The notes below the pieces were generated by a model, which worked only from the letters and a program-made list of their open reading frames with translations, did not search any database and was not told the origin of the DNA. This document shows, piece by piece, positions 17,373-25,451 of a DNA stretch of 64,000 nt (its first letter is position 1; each line of letters starts with the position of its first letter). Made by a program: the position numbers and the translations under genes. The stretch comes from Virgibacillus aidingensis (GTDB lineage: Bacteria; Bacillota; Bacilli; Bacillales; Amphibacillaceae). Where the stretch lies: contig NZ_WIXN01000001.1 in assembly GCF_010994035.1 (NCBI RefSeq), positions 62,001 to 126,000 on the forward strand, given 5' to 3'.

Positions 17373-17584
17373 AAATTCAGATATGCAGTTATTTGACTTC
17401 AGTATAAACATGAATGTTCCTGTTTGTAAAGGGAAAAGGGTTAATATCCTATACTGTTACAAACCCAAAAACCAAACGGAAGAATTATCGCGATTTGGTG
17501 TTCCACTCATCGCAGTAAGTGATTTACACATATTCCATAAGTTAATAAGTCTTGATCTGATGCGCTTTCTTTGTATAGCATTAA

Positions 17585-18127
17585 TCAGCTTCGATTAAAT
17601 ATCGGCAGTTTTTCCAGAAATATAATATCCTCTCTTTCAGCTGCATCTCCTTCAGCCAGTATAGCTGCTTTTGCAACAACGTTCCCTCCGGCTTTTTGGA
17701 CCAATTCCTCCAATGCCCTGATGGATTCTCCTGTGCTGATAACGTCATCAATTAATGCTACCCGTTTACCCTGTATGCGTTCCACATCTGCCTCATCCAG
17801 GCAGAGAATTTGTGATGACTGTGTTGTAATGGAATGAACCTCATATGTTAAAGGGTTCTTCATATAAGGCTTTACACTTTTTCTGGCAACGATATAGCGT
17901 TGCATATTTAATATTTTGGAAAGCTCATGGACAAAAGGAATTCCTTTTGCCTCAGCTGTAACAAGGATATCCGCTTCAGGCAGCTTTTCGCTTAACAGCG
18001 GGGCCGCAGCAGTAACCAGTTCCGTGTCACCCAGGAGAACAAAACTTGCTATGTTTATATCTTTATTTACAGGTATCACCGGTAATTGCCGTGTAACGCC
18101 TGCAACCTTCAGTTCATAGTTTTCCAT
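17585..18127 (-). CDS. Purine phosphoribosyltransferase-like protein
   Basis: A 180-residue type I phosphoribosyltransferase. The PRPP-binding motif is clear (RVALIDDVISTGESIRAL), and the upstream ILVTAEAKGIPFVHELS loop resembles adenine/xanthine phosphoribosyltransferases. It would convert a free purine base plus PRPP into the nucleotide inside the cell, trapping the base. It sits 20 bp after a purine permease gene, under the same guanine-class purine riboswitch, so xanthine, hypoxanthine or guanine is more likely than adenine as substrate (inference). Bacillus xpt-pbuX has the reverse order. The ATG at 18127 is preceded by GGAGG. Confidence 0.85.
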   Translation of the reverse strand: MENYELKVAGVTRQLPVIPVNKDINIASFVLLGDTELVTAAAPLLSEKLPEADILVTAEAKGIPFVHELSKILNMQRYIVARKSVKPYMKNPLTYEVHSITTQSSQILCLDEADVERIQGKRVALIDDVISTGESIRALEELVQKAGGNVVAKAAILAEGDAAEREDIIFLEKLPIFNRS

Positions 18128-18147
18128 TCAACATACCTCCGATATCT

Positions 18148-19218
18148 TTAAACACCAAATATCCCCAGTAAAAATTGCATCATGACACCAGCAAGCATTC
18201 CTAAAAATGGATCGGCTATCGCTGTTACAACCATTGTTATACCGCCTACCAGACTGGAACCCGGCGTGTCTCCTGTCAGTGCAGCTTCTGCATTTCCCGG
18301 CAATGTCACAATAGCCCCCAAAACAAACAGAAAACCGACGATAGAAGCACTGGGCACGTATTTGCCAATTTTGGGCAAAAGTTTCAGAAATAAAATGACT
18401 GCCATGATCACCATCATGATGACACCGGACAATACAGCATGTGGAGCACTGGCGGTGGCGGAGATAACTACCTCTACCGGTCCCCCTCCGAACAAAGCAG
18501 AAGCCATATCAGCCAAACTGCTAATAATCGTAATGGTGTCCACATTTACATCCGCTTTGGCAATATCTGCATTGATTTTGCCAAAAGCTATATTGGCTCC
18601 AATATTTAAACACGCCAAAGCCAATGCGCCTCGAATAACCATGGGGGTTAACGTTAATTTTTGCAGTTTGAATTTATCCTCTTTTACATTTTCGGCAACA
18701 CCTGTTTTGTCTTTTTTCATAAAAGCGTAAATAATACTGGAGAAAATAACTGAAATGGTGATCGTGTAAACGAGATCGCTTGTTGCCATGTAAACAATCA
18801 GTGCACTGATGAAAGAAGATATTCCAACAACACGGTCATTTTTTGACATGTCCCAAGCCACTTTTGCCAGCATAATACCAACGCCCGCCATCATTCCGTT
18901 GGTAATTACCGGCCCGATCCATGCAATAATCCCTTCCATTAAACCAAATAATCCGATAACAAGCATAATTAGCGCACCGAAGAAAATCATGGATAATCGT
19001 TCGCGAAGATTTTTTCCCATGGTTCCGGCAACGGTAATGGTTTCTGCCTGGTATGAAATGACAGCCACATTGCTTGTCAGGGTATTCCCGAATGCTCCGA
19101 TGATAAAGGCAAGTGCGGTAGGAACAGAGGCAAAACCGAATGTCATGGCCAGCAGTCCCTGCGGCAAACCATTGAGCACACCGCTAATTGCTGCAAGTAA
19201 GTCTTTTATGATCTCCAT
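18148..19218 (-). CDS. NCS2-like purine permease
   Basis: A 356-residue protein with about ten or more hydrophobic helices. Its TMGKNLRERLSM loop, ALFGGGPVEVVISATASAPHA segment and GAIVTLPGNAEAALTG region are reminiscent of NCS2/AzgA-type base transporters, though shorter than usual (about 430 residues). The start is ATG at 19218, with GGGAG upstream; the longer upstream frame runs back into the riboswitch terminator and is not real. Control by a guanine-class purine riboswitch and coupling with a phosphoribosyltransferase support uptake of guanine, hypoxanthine or xanthine. Family assignment is less certain than for the permease at 12291. Confidence 0.75.
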   Translation of the reverse strand: MEIIKDLLAAISGVLNGLPQGLLAMTFGFASVPTALAFIIGAFGNTLTSNVAVISYQAETITVAGTMGKNLRERLSMIFFGALIMLVIGLFGLMEGIIAWIGPVITNGMMAGVGIMLAKVAWDMSKNDRVVGISSFISALIVYMATSDLVYTITISVIFSSIIYAFMKKDKTGVAENVKEDKFKLQKLTLTPMVIRGALALACLNIGANIAFGKINADIAKADVNVDTITIISSLADMASALFGGGPVEVVISATASAPHAVLSGVIMMVIMAVILFLKLLPKIGKYVPSASIVGFLFVLGAIVTLPGNAEAALTGDTPGSSLVGGITMVVTAIADPFLGMLAGVMMQFLLGIFGV

Positions 19219-19260
19219 CTGACTGCTCCCTTTTCCCCCGAAAAATGAAAAGTGCTTAAA

Positions 19261-19295
19261 AAAACAAAAAAAGCCATTCATCAGAACGGCTTTTT
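19261..19295 (-). terminator. Purine-riboswitch terminator
   Basis: On the minus strand a 12-bp stem (AAAAAGCCGTTC / GAATGGCTTTTT, one G-U pair) is followed by a T run (TTTTTTTGTTTT). It lies between the purine aptamer and the permease start and is the expression platform. Confidence 0.8.
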
Positions 19296-19305
19296 AAAAG
19301 AAGCA

Positions 19306-19376
19306 CCGTCCATAGTAGAGTAATTTACGGTTACTCTGTAGAGACTCCCGATCCATATTATCGGGATTATACGAGG
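19306..19376 (-). promoter_or_regulatory. Purine riboswitch, guanine class
   Basis: The minus strand reads CGTATAATCCCGATAATATG, then GGGAGTCTCTAC, then GAGTAACCGTAAATTACTC, then TACTATGG. Both kissing-loop hairpins and the three-way junction are present. The specificity base in the last junction is C (A-C-T, as in the xpt guanine aptamer) rather than U as in adenine aptamers. It predicts repression by guanine, hypoxanthine or xanthine. Confidence 0.92.
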
Positions 19377-19391
19377 CTTATATTTACTAAT

Positions 19392-19429
19392 ACACGAACA
19401 ATATTAACATATAATCTATTAACATTCAA
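19392..19429 (-). promoter_or_regulatory. Promoter of the purine operon with a CGAAC box
   Basis: On the minus strand: TTGAAT, a 17-nt spacer and TAATAT (plus-strand 19401-19429), placed correctly for the riboswitch. ACACGAACAAT at plus 19392-19402 overlaps the start region, with a second identical copy at 19485-19495. The CGAAC core resembles a PurR box, but the spacing and same orientation are not those of classic paired boxes. Confidence 0.5.
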
Positions 19430-19456
19430 TTTATTTCTTTGTAATCTATCATACAT

Positions 19457-19660
19457 TCAATTATAGTGTGGAAATACAAGTAAAACACGAACAATTAAAT
19501 CCTGGGTGGGTTTATTGCTCTTTATCCAACGGGGGAGCGATTGCCGGCAGCGGGTATGGTTTTCAATCATATAAAGCTTATCAGGCTCACTGAAATATTT
19601 TCTGCAGCTCGAACACGGGCAATTGTATGCTTCACCTATCCAGATAAGAATAGGCGGCAT
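19457..19660 (-). CDS. Small Cys/His-rich hypothetical protein coupled to the MATE gene
   Basis: A 67-residue frame whose ATG shares one base with the MATE stop codon (TGATG), a sign of coupled translation. It contains CPCSSCRKYF and, about 20 residues on, HTRCRQ, a spacing that could hold a zinc ion, plus a hydrophobic start (MPPILIWIG). I recognise no family. No separate ribosome site is visible, and the C-terminal end (RVLLVFPHYN) looks unselected, so it could also be chance read-through of the 3' region. Confidence 0.4.
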   Translation of the reverse strand: MPPILIWIGEAYNCPCSSCRKYFSEPDKLYMIENHTRCRQSLPRWIKSNKPTQDLIVRVLLVFPHYN

Positions 19661-21003
19661 CAATTCCCCGGTCGAGCAAATTCCTGATTTCTCCATACAT
19701 AAAGAATAACTGTAGCCATAACAACAAGTTCTGCAAGCGGTATGGACAGCCATACGCCATGTACACCAATAAATAGCGGGAGTACAAGAATGAAGATCAT
19801 CATGAAAATAATCTCCCTTCCTGCAGTAATCCAGGTTGCCATCCGAATTTGGGCAATGGACTGAAAATAACTCATCATCACAAAGTTGATACCCATAAAG
19901 AGATAAGCAATGAAAAACAGTCGTATTCCAGTGGTTGCCATATCGACTACTTCTGCCTCGAAATCACCAAAAACAGCAACAATCTGTTTGGCTCCAAACT
20001 GACCAATCAGAAAAGCTGCGATACCTGAAAAAATGGCTGTACCTATAGCTAATTTCATTGTCTGCCTTATTCTGTCCGGCATCTTCGCCCCATGAAAATA
20101 ACTTACAAGAGGCTGCACAGCTGCGCCCATTCCAAGAAATAACATGAGCATCACACTATGCACATAATTCAGTACAGAAAATGCGGCAACACCGATTGTA
20201 CCTGCCAAACGTGCCAAAGTAACATTATAAGCGACAGTGAAAACGGAAATACCTATTTCGGATAAGAAACTTGGAAAGCCAACCGTCATTGTATTTTTAA
20301 ACAAGGCACGATGAAAATGAAAGGGAACGAAGCGTAAATGGTTTGATTTCTTAAAAAAGTGGGCACCCATTACAAATACACCAATGAAAGCGGCAATAAT
20401 TGTTCCGATGGCTACCTCAGCTACACCCAGGTTTAATACATATAAAATATAATAGTTAATGGCGATATTGAAAACTGCTGTAACAACTAGAGCAATCATC
20501 GCTAAAGTTGGATTTTGGTCATTCCGTATAAAGGTGCTTATAGCATTTTCTGCTGTAAGGATAAATCCAAAAAGCAGCATTATTCGTAAATAATCATTGG
20601 CAAAAGGAAAGGTTTCTTCATTTGCCCCAAGCATATAGGTAAGAGGCTCGTTAAAAATCAAAGCTGTTATTCCAATAACAATAGTAAAACCGGCGATTAA
20701 AACAATGGAATGTGTAAAAATAAACTGCGCTCTTTTTACATCCCTCGCCCCCATAGCTTGAGAGAACAGGGTAGCCCCTCCCATGCCAATCCAAAGTGAC
20801 ATAGCGACGAAGATCGTATAGACCGGTGATGCAATTCCTACACCTGCCAACGCTGTGGATCCAAGTCGATTGCCTACCATCACCCCGTCTATGACGATAT
20901 TCAATGCCATAATCATCATCCCGATCAGGGAGGGGACCAAATATTTCATAAAAATGCGGCCGACCGGCTCAGTATGTAATAAATCTGTTTGATTTGTAGT
21001 CAT
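19660..21003 (-). CDS. MATE-family multidrug efflux transporter
   Basis: A 447-residue protein with twelve hydrophobic helices in two six-helix halves, matching MATE (MatE) exporters that expel cationic drugs in exchange for sodium or protons. It shows the family's N-terminal FMKYLVPSLIGMMIMALNIVIDGVMVG, GIASPVYTIFVAMSLWIGMGGATLFSQAMGA and, in the second half, GMGAAVQPLVSYFHGA. The ATG at 21003 has AAGGGGAAAGGAAA upstream. It stands alone except for the small coupled ORF after it. The substrate is unknown. Confidence 0.92.
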   Translation of the reverse strand: MTTNQTDLLHTEPVGRIFMKYLVPSLIGMMIMALNIVIDGVMVGNRLGSTALAGVGIASPVYTIFVAMSLWIGMGGATLFSQAMGARDVKRAQFIFTHSIVLIAGFTIVIGITALIFNEPLTYMLGANEETFPFANDYLRIMLLFGFILTAENAISTFIRNDQNPTLAMIALVVTAVFNIAINYYILYVLNLGVAEVAIGTIIAAFIGVFVMGAHFFKKSNHLRFVPFHFHRALFKNTMTVGFPSFLSEIGISVFTVAYNVTLARLAGTIGVAAFSVLNYVHSVMLMLFLGMGAAVQPLVSYFHGAKMPDRIRQTMKLAIGTAIFSGIAAFLIGQFGAKQIVAVFGDFEAEVVDMATTGIRLFFIAYLFMGINFVMMSYFQSIAQIRMATWITAGREIIFMMIFILVLPLFIGVHGVWLSIPLAELVVMATVILYVWRNQEFARPGN

Positions 21004-21076
21004 GTTTTCCTTTCCCCTTCTGCTTCCAGAATAATATTATTCCGGAGAATGCGGACGCATGCTTCGAAAACCGGTT

Positions 21077-21166
21077 CTATTGTTTCAGCTTATTAATAAG
21101 CGCAACGATTTGTTCGGATATGCTGTCTTCCATTGCTGAAGCCAGAATCCCGAGAATGGTATTCAT
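21077..21166 (-). other. 29-codon open frame upstream of MATE, doubtful
   Basis: It reads MNTILGILASAMEDSISEQI...INKLKQ, then a stop. The amphipathic pattern resembles the last helix of a MarR- or TetR-type regulator, so it may be a fossil of the exporter's own regulator. It has no clear ribosome site. The rest of 21004-21542 holds nothing else convincing. Confidence 0.25.
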
Positions 21167-21542
21167 ATTTTTTCTTAGTATTATCTGTTACCTATAACGT
21201 CCATTCTTTTATTAATTATAAGGGACTTTTTGTACTTTTGACATAAATATAGAGAAGTAACTCTAGTGCTCAAAATTGTGGAGGCATTTTCGACATACAG
21301 TATGTGCAGTGTCAATATTGCGGTAGGATGTATCTGCTTTAGCCAATCGTTCCTTTTTTAACCTTCTTATTAAACACATAATATAACAAAGTGCTTCCCA
21401 TTTTGGTTCTTTGTTGGGAACAGAAGGATATTTTAATGTAAATGTTTGCAGAGGTTTAACCGGAGAATTAAATTTAATTACATGAATGAAATGGCGTGAT
21501 ATGATAATTCATATCATACTATTTTTTCGAGGAGCTGAAAAC

Positions 21543-22208
21543 ATGGCCGTTTTAACAAATGATTGGTCACCAATCATGGAGAACGAATTTAAAAAGGATT
21601 ACTACATACAGCTGCGTGACTTTTTGAAGCAGGAGTATAGTAATTACACTGTTTACCCGGATATGTATGATATTTTTAATGCGCTCCATTATACAAGCTA
21701 TAAAAATACCAGGGTAGTCATTCTTGGCCAGGATCCCTATCATGGCCCGAATCAGGCGCATGGTTTAAGTTTTTCTGTAAAACCGGAAGTCAGCATACCG
21801 CCATCATTAATGAATATTTATAAGGAACTGCAGGAAGACCTCGGTATTTCTATTCCCAATCATGGTTCTCTGGTCAATTGGGCAAAGCAGGGAGTCCTGT
21901 TGCTGAATACAGTACTGACCGTAAGGAGGAAACAACCGAATTCCCATAAAGGCAAGGGTTGGGAGCAATTTACAAATGAAGTCATCAGGCAGATTAATGC
22001 AAAAAAAGACCCTGTTGTTTTTATACTTTGGGGCAGGCATGCGCAGTCAAAAGAGGAATTGATCACAGCGAACCATCACTTCATTATAAAGTCACCGCAT
22101 CCAAGTCCATTTTCTGCAAACAGAGGGTTTTTTGGCAGTAAGCCATTTTCAAGGACGAATAAATTTCTGGAAAAAGAAGGGCGCTCTCCGGTTGACTGGC
22201 GGGTTTGA
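21543..22208 (+). CDS. ung: Uracil-DNA glycosylase (family 1)
   Basis: This 221-residue enzyme removes uracil from DNA and starts base-excision repair. The water-activating loop GQDPYHG puts the catalytic Asp at residue 64, and [13 protein letters not shown] puts the leucine-loop His at 186, nearly the same numbering as Escherichia coli Ung. The start is ATG 21543, with GAGGAGCTGAAAAC before it; an upstream in-frame start at 21486 has no site. Full length, single gene. Confidence 0.96.
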   Translation: MAVLTNDWSPIMENEFKKDYYIQLRDFLKQEYSNYTVYPDMYDIFNALHYTSYKNTRVVILGQDPYHGPNQAHGLSFSVKPEVSIPPSLMNIYKELQEDLGISIPNHGSLVNWAKQGVLLLNTVLTVRRKQPNSHKGKGWEQFTNEVIRQINAKKDPVVFILWGRHAQSKEELITANHHFIIKSPHPSPFSANRGFFGSKPFSRTNKFLEKEGRSPVDWRV

Positions 22209-22461
22209 ATAGGGGAAGTTTCGGCTTACATTTTATAATGCCAGTGTTAGTGGATGAAAGAATGTAGATTACATGTATTATAAGGTATTCATTGGACATA
22301 AGAAAATAAAAATGAAAAATTGGTATATTACACCCCCTCCAGCATTATGTAATAAGTCAGGGATGAACGTCTGGTTACTGAAGATCATGCGCCCGTAAAA
22401 TTCATAATGAATTTCTATTCATACAGAAAATCCTTCAAAACTTAATCCGCCTGAGTAACCA
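22209..22461 (+). other. Spacer between ung and the toxin-antitoxin pair
   Basis: About 250 bp, AT-rich, without an open frame that has a ribosome site and without a clear terminator. It leads into the promoter/operator of the toxin-antitoxin operon. Confidence 0.4.
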
Positions 22462-22501
22462 TTGACTAACCTACACACTTAAATTATAATTAGTGTGTAG
22501 G
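22462..22501 (+). promoter_or_regulatory. Toxin-antitoxin promoter with palindromic operator
   Basis: TTGACT (22462), a 17-nt spacer and TATAAT (22485) form a near-consensus promoter. A perfect inverted repeat with 10-bp arms, CCTACACACT at 22470-22479 and AGTGTGTAGG at 22492-22501, straddles the -10 box, so a bound dimer would block polymerase. This fits autorepression by the RHH antitoxin encoded next. Confidence 0.8.
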
Positions 22502-22524
22502 GGGAGTTTTAGATGGAGGATCCA

Positions 22525-22779
22525 ATGAAACGAAAACAATTTCATATAACAGATAAAGACGATGAAACCTTAAAGTATCTTGCTTCCAGTAAAGGATGGT
22601 CAGAAGCTGAAGTTGTCCGGGAAGCGATCAGGGAGTATGCTTCAAAAGAGCGCCAAAAAACTAACCCACTGCTCAAAATGGCAGATAGTGCGGAAAAGTA
22701 CGATGTTGATTCTGCGCGGGATTTGTCCGTTAATCATGATGATTATTTAATGGGGATATTTGAAAATGGGAAAGGCTAA
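22525..22779 (+). CDS. Ribbon-helix-helix (CopG-type) antitoxin
   Basis: An 84-residue protein beginning MKRKQFHITDKDDETLKYLA: one DNA-binding strand followed by two helices (DETLKYLASSKG, SEAEVVREAIREYA), the RHH fold. A C-terminal acidic tail should wrap and block the toxin. GGAGG stands 5 nt before ATG 22525; an ATG at 22513 is also possible (GGGGAG site), adding MEDP. It overlaps the PIN gene by 14 bp. It probably represses its own promoter through the palindrome upstream. Confidence 0.85.
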   Translation: MKRKQFHITDKDDETLKYLASSKGWSEAEVVREAIREYASKERQKTNPLLKMADSAEKYDVDSARDLSVNHDDYLMGIFENGKG

Positions 22780-23176
22780 ATGTTTTCTGGACACAAGTGC
22801 ATTCATTGCATTATATCATGTGAAAGACCAGTACCATAAAAAGGCCCGTGAAATTGCATCCGTGCTGAAAGGCAACGATCTAATACTTTCCGACTCAGTG
22901 ATAACCGAAACTTATACGCTTCTCAGATATCGCTCTGGGTTTCCTGTTGCCCGTCATTTTTTGGAATCGGTAATGAAAGAAGATGAATTTATAATAGCTG
23001 AAGTTACACCTGCAGTCAGAGAAACTACTTTGCGGCTTTTAAATAAATATAGTGATCACAAAATATCATATTGTGATGCGTTAAATGTGGCAATAATGAA
23101 GGAACAAGGAGTTCAAAAAATCTTTGCTTTTGATTACCACTTTGAAATGATGGGAGTAAAGCTTGTTCGGACGTAA
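22766..23176 (+). CDS. PIN-domain ribonuclease toxin (VapC-like)
   Basis: A 136-residue PIN domain. The metal-binding acidic residues are visible: FLDTSAFIALYH near the N-terminus, the ITETYTLL glutamate, YCDALNVAIM around residue 108, and a final FAFDYHF. VapC-type toxins cut tRNA or rRNA. The start is ATG 22766 (MGKAKCFLD), within the 3' end of the antitoxin gene, so toxin translation depends on antitoxin translation. It is paired with an RHH antitoxin, a common VapBC layout. The RNA target cannot be told from sequence. Confidence 0.88.
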   Translation: MGKAKCFLDTSAFIALYHVKDQYHKKAREIASVLKGNDLILSDSVITETYTLLRYRSGFPVARHFLESVMKEDEFIIAEVTPAVRETTLRLLNKYSDHKISYCDALNVAIMKEQGVQKIFAFDYHFEMMGVKLVRT

Positions 23177-23409
23177 TAATGTTGTATTGTTTAACAGTAT
23201 AGTTACCGTGCTGTATTTGTTAATAAAAGAAGATGAAAGAAGAGGGTATCTTTTTTGACAGGTACGTGGTATACTTAAAATAACTTAATTGTTCGTGCTA
23301 GCAATACAAGATCAATGTCATTACTTTTCAATGTATATCATCGTCTTGAATTATTATCAGAACAACCAAAGTAATAAACGTGCACTATGCACAATGGAGG
23401 AATTTTTCA

Positions 23410-23607
23410 ATGAACACAGGTTCAGTAAAATGGTTTAACGCAGACAAAGGTTTTGGGTTTATCGAGGTTGAAGGCGGAGACGATGTATTTGTACACTTCT
23501 CAGCAATTCAAGGCGAAGGTTTTAAAACGTTGGAAGAAGGTCAGCAAGTTACTTTTGATATCGAAGAAGGCAACCGCGGACCACAGGCAACTAACGTTGT
23601 TAAATAA
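23410..23607 (+). CDS. Cold-shock protein (CspA/CspB family)
   Basis: A 65-residue protein with RNA-binding motifs RNP1 (KGFGFIEV) and RNP2 (DVFVHFSAI) on a five-strand OB fold. It is an RNA chaperone that keeps mRNA single-stranded in the cold. GGAGG lies 9 nt before ATG 23410; an upstream in-frame ATG at 23380 is not used. The transcript probably starts well upstream (TTGACA near 23257 with AT-rich boxes after it), giving the long 5' leader usual for cold-shock genes. A strong terminator follows. Confidence 0.95.
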   Translation: MNTGSVKWFNADKGFGFIEVEGGDDVFVHFSAIQGEGFKTLEEGQQVTFDIEEGNRGPQATNVVK

Positions 23608-23620
23608 ATAATTCACAGTA

Positions 23621-23651
23621 AAAAAGCTCTTCTGTCACAGAAGAGCTTTTT
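23621..23651 (+). terminator. Intrinsic terminator of the cold-shock gene
   Basis: A 14-bp perfect stem (AAAAAGCTCTTCTG / CAGAAGAGCTTTTT) with a TCA loop and a T run. It also works from the opposite strand. Confidence 0.88.
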
Positions 23652-23853
23652 TTCGTTTGCCTTTGAAAACGGACCAGCATGTTTTAATTAATAAAGTCCC
23701 CTGCTCCTATGTTATAATTAATTTATCAATATATTATGGAGTTTTTAGCAGAAGTATCCCTATATGTAAGTAAAATATTTTTGGGTAATACTCAAATACT
23801 AAATGGACGAAAAAGAGAGTAAATATATACAAGATAAAAGGATAGGTGTTATT

Positions 23854-24864
23854 ATGGCAGAGAACTTGAAGTTATCCATTTTAGATATTGTTACGATGTA
23901 CAATGGAGAGTCAGCGAGGGAATCACTTCAGAATTCGGCTGAGCTGGTACAATTAGCTGACCGGCTAGGCTATACACGCTATTGGTTTGCCGAACACCAT
24001 AATCAAAAGCACCTGATGAGCACCTCGCCGGATATCATGAGCGCCCATACAGCTGCCTTATCCAAAAATATCCGTATTGGTACGGGAGGAACCATGCTGC
24101 CCAATCATAGTTCACTAAAAGTGGCAGAGAACTTTTCCTTTCTGGAAGCCCTGTATCCCGGCCGCATCGACTTGGGGATCGGACGGGCTCCCGGCACGGA
24201 TGTCCTTACTGCCTCTGCCCTAAGAAGAAATAGTGATGAGTCTTTTTCGGAGCAGCTGGAAGATCTTCTGTCTTTCTTTAACCGTGATTTTTCGGAAGAC
24301 CATCCATATCGCTCCGTGATAGCTTCCCCGGATAAAAGCCTGGTGCCGGATATTTATATGCTTGGGTCCAGTGATGGGGGGATGAAATACGCTGCAGAGC
24401 ATGGTCTTGGTTTTGTATTCGCAAAACATATTTCTCCTGATCTTGCTGCTCCGGTATTACGCACGTATCGGGAGAACTTTAAGCCCTCTTCCTTTTTATC
24501 TGTGCCAAAAAGTATTATGTCGGTGATTGTTGTTGCAGCGGAAACAGATGAAGAAGCGCAGTATCTTGCAGAACCTGCTGAGCTTCAGTGGGTAAGATGG
24601 ACGACAGGTGAGCTGCATTTAGCGCCTCCAACACTGGAAGAGGCCAACAATTATGTTTATACAAAGGAAGAAGAAGCGGTAAGGGAAGAAAATAAGGATA
24701 AATTCGTTATAGGCAGTGCAGAAACTGTAGAAAAACGCCTGAGGGAACTGGCAGAGGAAGCCAAGGCAGATGAGATTATGATTGTTGATATGCTGACTGA
24801 AAAAAGTGCCCGCCACCGTTCGTACGAATTACTGGCAGAAGCGTTTCAGCTTGCTTCACATTAA
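23854..24864 (+). CDS. LLM-class flavin-dependent oxidoreductase
   Basis: A 336-residue bacterial-luciferase-like monooxygenase with a TIM-barrel fold using reduced FMN. Family marks are the N-terminal LSILDIVTM, RYWFAEHHNQKHLMSTSPDI, the IRIGTGGTMLPNHSSLKVAENF stretch and GRIDLGIGRAPGTD. The MsnO8-type subgroup fits best. The start is ATG 23854 with AAGGATAGGTG before it; the upstream in-frame ATG at 23803 lacks a site. The substrate is unknown. It is a stand-alone gene with its own terminator. Confidence 0.9.
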   Translation: MAENLKLSILDIVTMYNGESARESLQNSAELVQLADRLGYTRYWFAEHHNQKHLMSTSPDIMSAHTAALSKNIRIGTGGTMLPNHSSLKVAENFSFLEALYPGRIDLGIGRAPGTDVLTASALRRNSDESFSEQLEDLLSFFNRDFSEDHPYRSVIASPDKSLVPDIYMLGSSDGGMKYAAEHGLGFVFAKHISPDLAAPVLRTYRENFKPSSFLSVPKSIMSVIVVAAETDEEAQYLAEPAELQWVRWTTGELHLAPPTLEEANNYVYTKEEEAVREENKDKFVIGSAETVEKRLRELAEEAKADEIMIVDMLTEKSARHRSYELLAEAFQLASH

Positions 24865-24872
24865 AAAAGCAG

Positions 24873-24912
24873 GGAATCCATTTTGAAAAGTTATCAAGTG
24901 GATTCCTTTTGT
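24873..24912 (+). terminator. Terminator of the LLM oxidoreductase gene
   Basis: GGAATCCA and TGGATTCC pair with an 18-nt partly paired loop, followed by TTTTGTATTTTT. Confidence 0.7.
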
Positions 24913-25004
24913 ATTTTTAGAAGGCTTAAAGAGTTATGGCTCCGAGGCTTTTGAGCAAATTTATTGAAGTAGTTATGTTAATTTTACTTTTAATGCATGA
25001 AATG

Positions 25005-25236
25005 GAAAAGGGACACCCTTGTATTAAAAGAGTATCCCTTTGATTTCTAAAGTAACACATAAGATTTATTTTTATTTACCATACACATCGTGCCTGGAAA
25101 TCTGTTTTATTTCAATTAAACCGCGGTACATGTTCCACTTCAAGTTCTCTAACTTAAGCAACGCAAGCCCTAACCTGCTCTTGCGTCCTTGCAACCCTTT
25201 AGTTGCGCCAGTGTGAATAAGCATCTGCAAAAACAT
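25005..25236 (-). repeat. Hairpin-rich element with a 54-codon open frame
   Basis: Three successive hairpins lie at 25142-25155 (AAGTT-CTCT-AACTT), 25161-25186 (ACGCAAG, 12-nt loop, CTTGCGT) and 25191-25206 (GCAAC, 6-nt loop, GTTGC). Beside them, AAGGGACACCC and GTATCCCTT near 25010-25043 form another weak hairpin. On the minus strand, 25236-25072 is one uninterrupted frame (MFLQMLIHTGATKGLQG...SRHDVYGK) covering the hairpins, but it has no ribosome site. It may be a structured RNA, a dispersed repeat or a piece of a mobile element. I cannot name it. Confidence 0.4.
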
Positions 25237-25388
25237 TGCGTAGAATGCCAGAATGACTTATTTGCTACTTCAGTATTATATAATCTCATACAATGAAAGG
25301 TTTGTCAATTTATACGAAAGGACGTCAGGGCGGGCTTTTCTCAGTACAGTTAAATAACAACTTTAATGGCAATACCCTGTCCGCTTTA

Positions 25389-25417
25389 TTGACTTGAGTC
25401 ATGATGGTGTCTATACT
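25389..25417 (+). promoter_or_regulatory. Promoter of the guanylate-kinase-like gene
   Basis: TTGACT, a 17-nt spacer and TATACT, 35 nt before the start codon. Confidence 0.65.
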
Positions 25418-25451
25418 TTGGGTATATTGTTTTAGGAGGAGAGAAGACTGC

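Noticed and set aside
21077-21166. 29-codon gene upstream of MATE
   Set aside because: No ribosome site and too short to judge; listed only as a doubtful remnant.
21277-21342. Zinc-ribbon-like peptide (CGGIFD...VQCQYCGRMY) on the plus strand
   Set aside because: No start codon in frame after the upstream stop, ends after 21 residues; may be a fragment but not supportable as a gene.
23280-23295. PurR-like box (ATTGTTCGTG) before the cold-shock gene
   Set aside because: A single 10-base match to the box near the purine operon; no purine link for a cold-shock gene, so likely chance.
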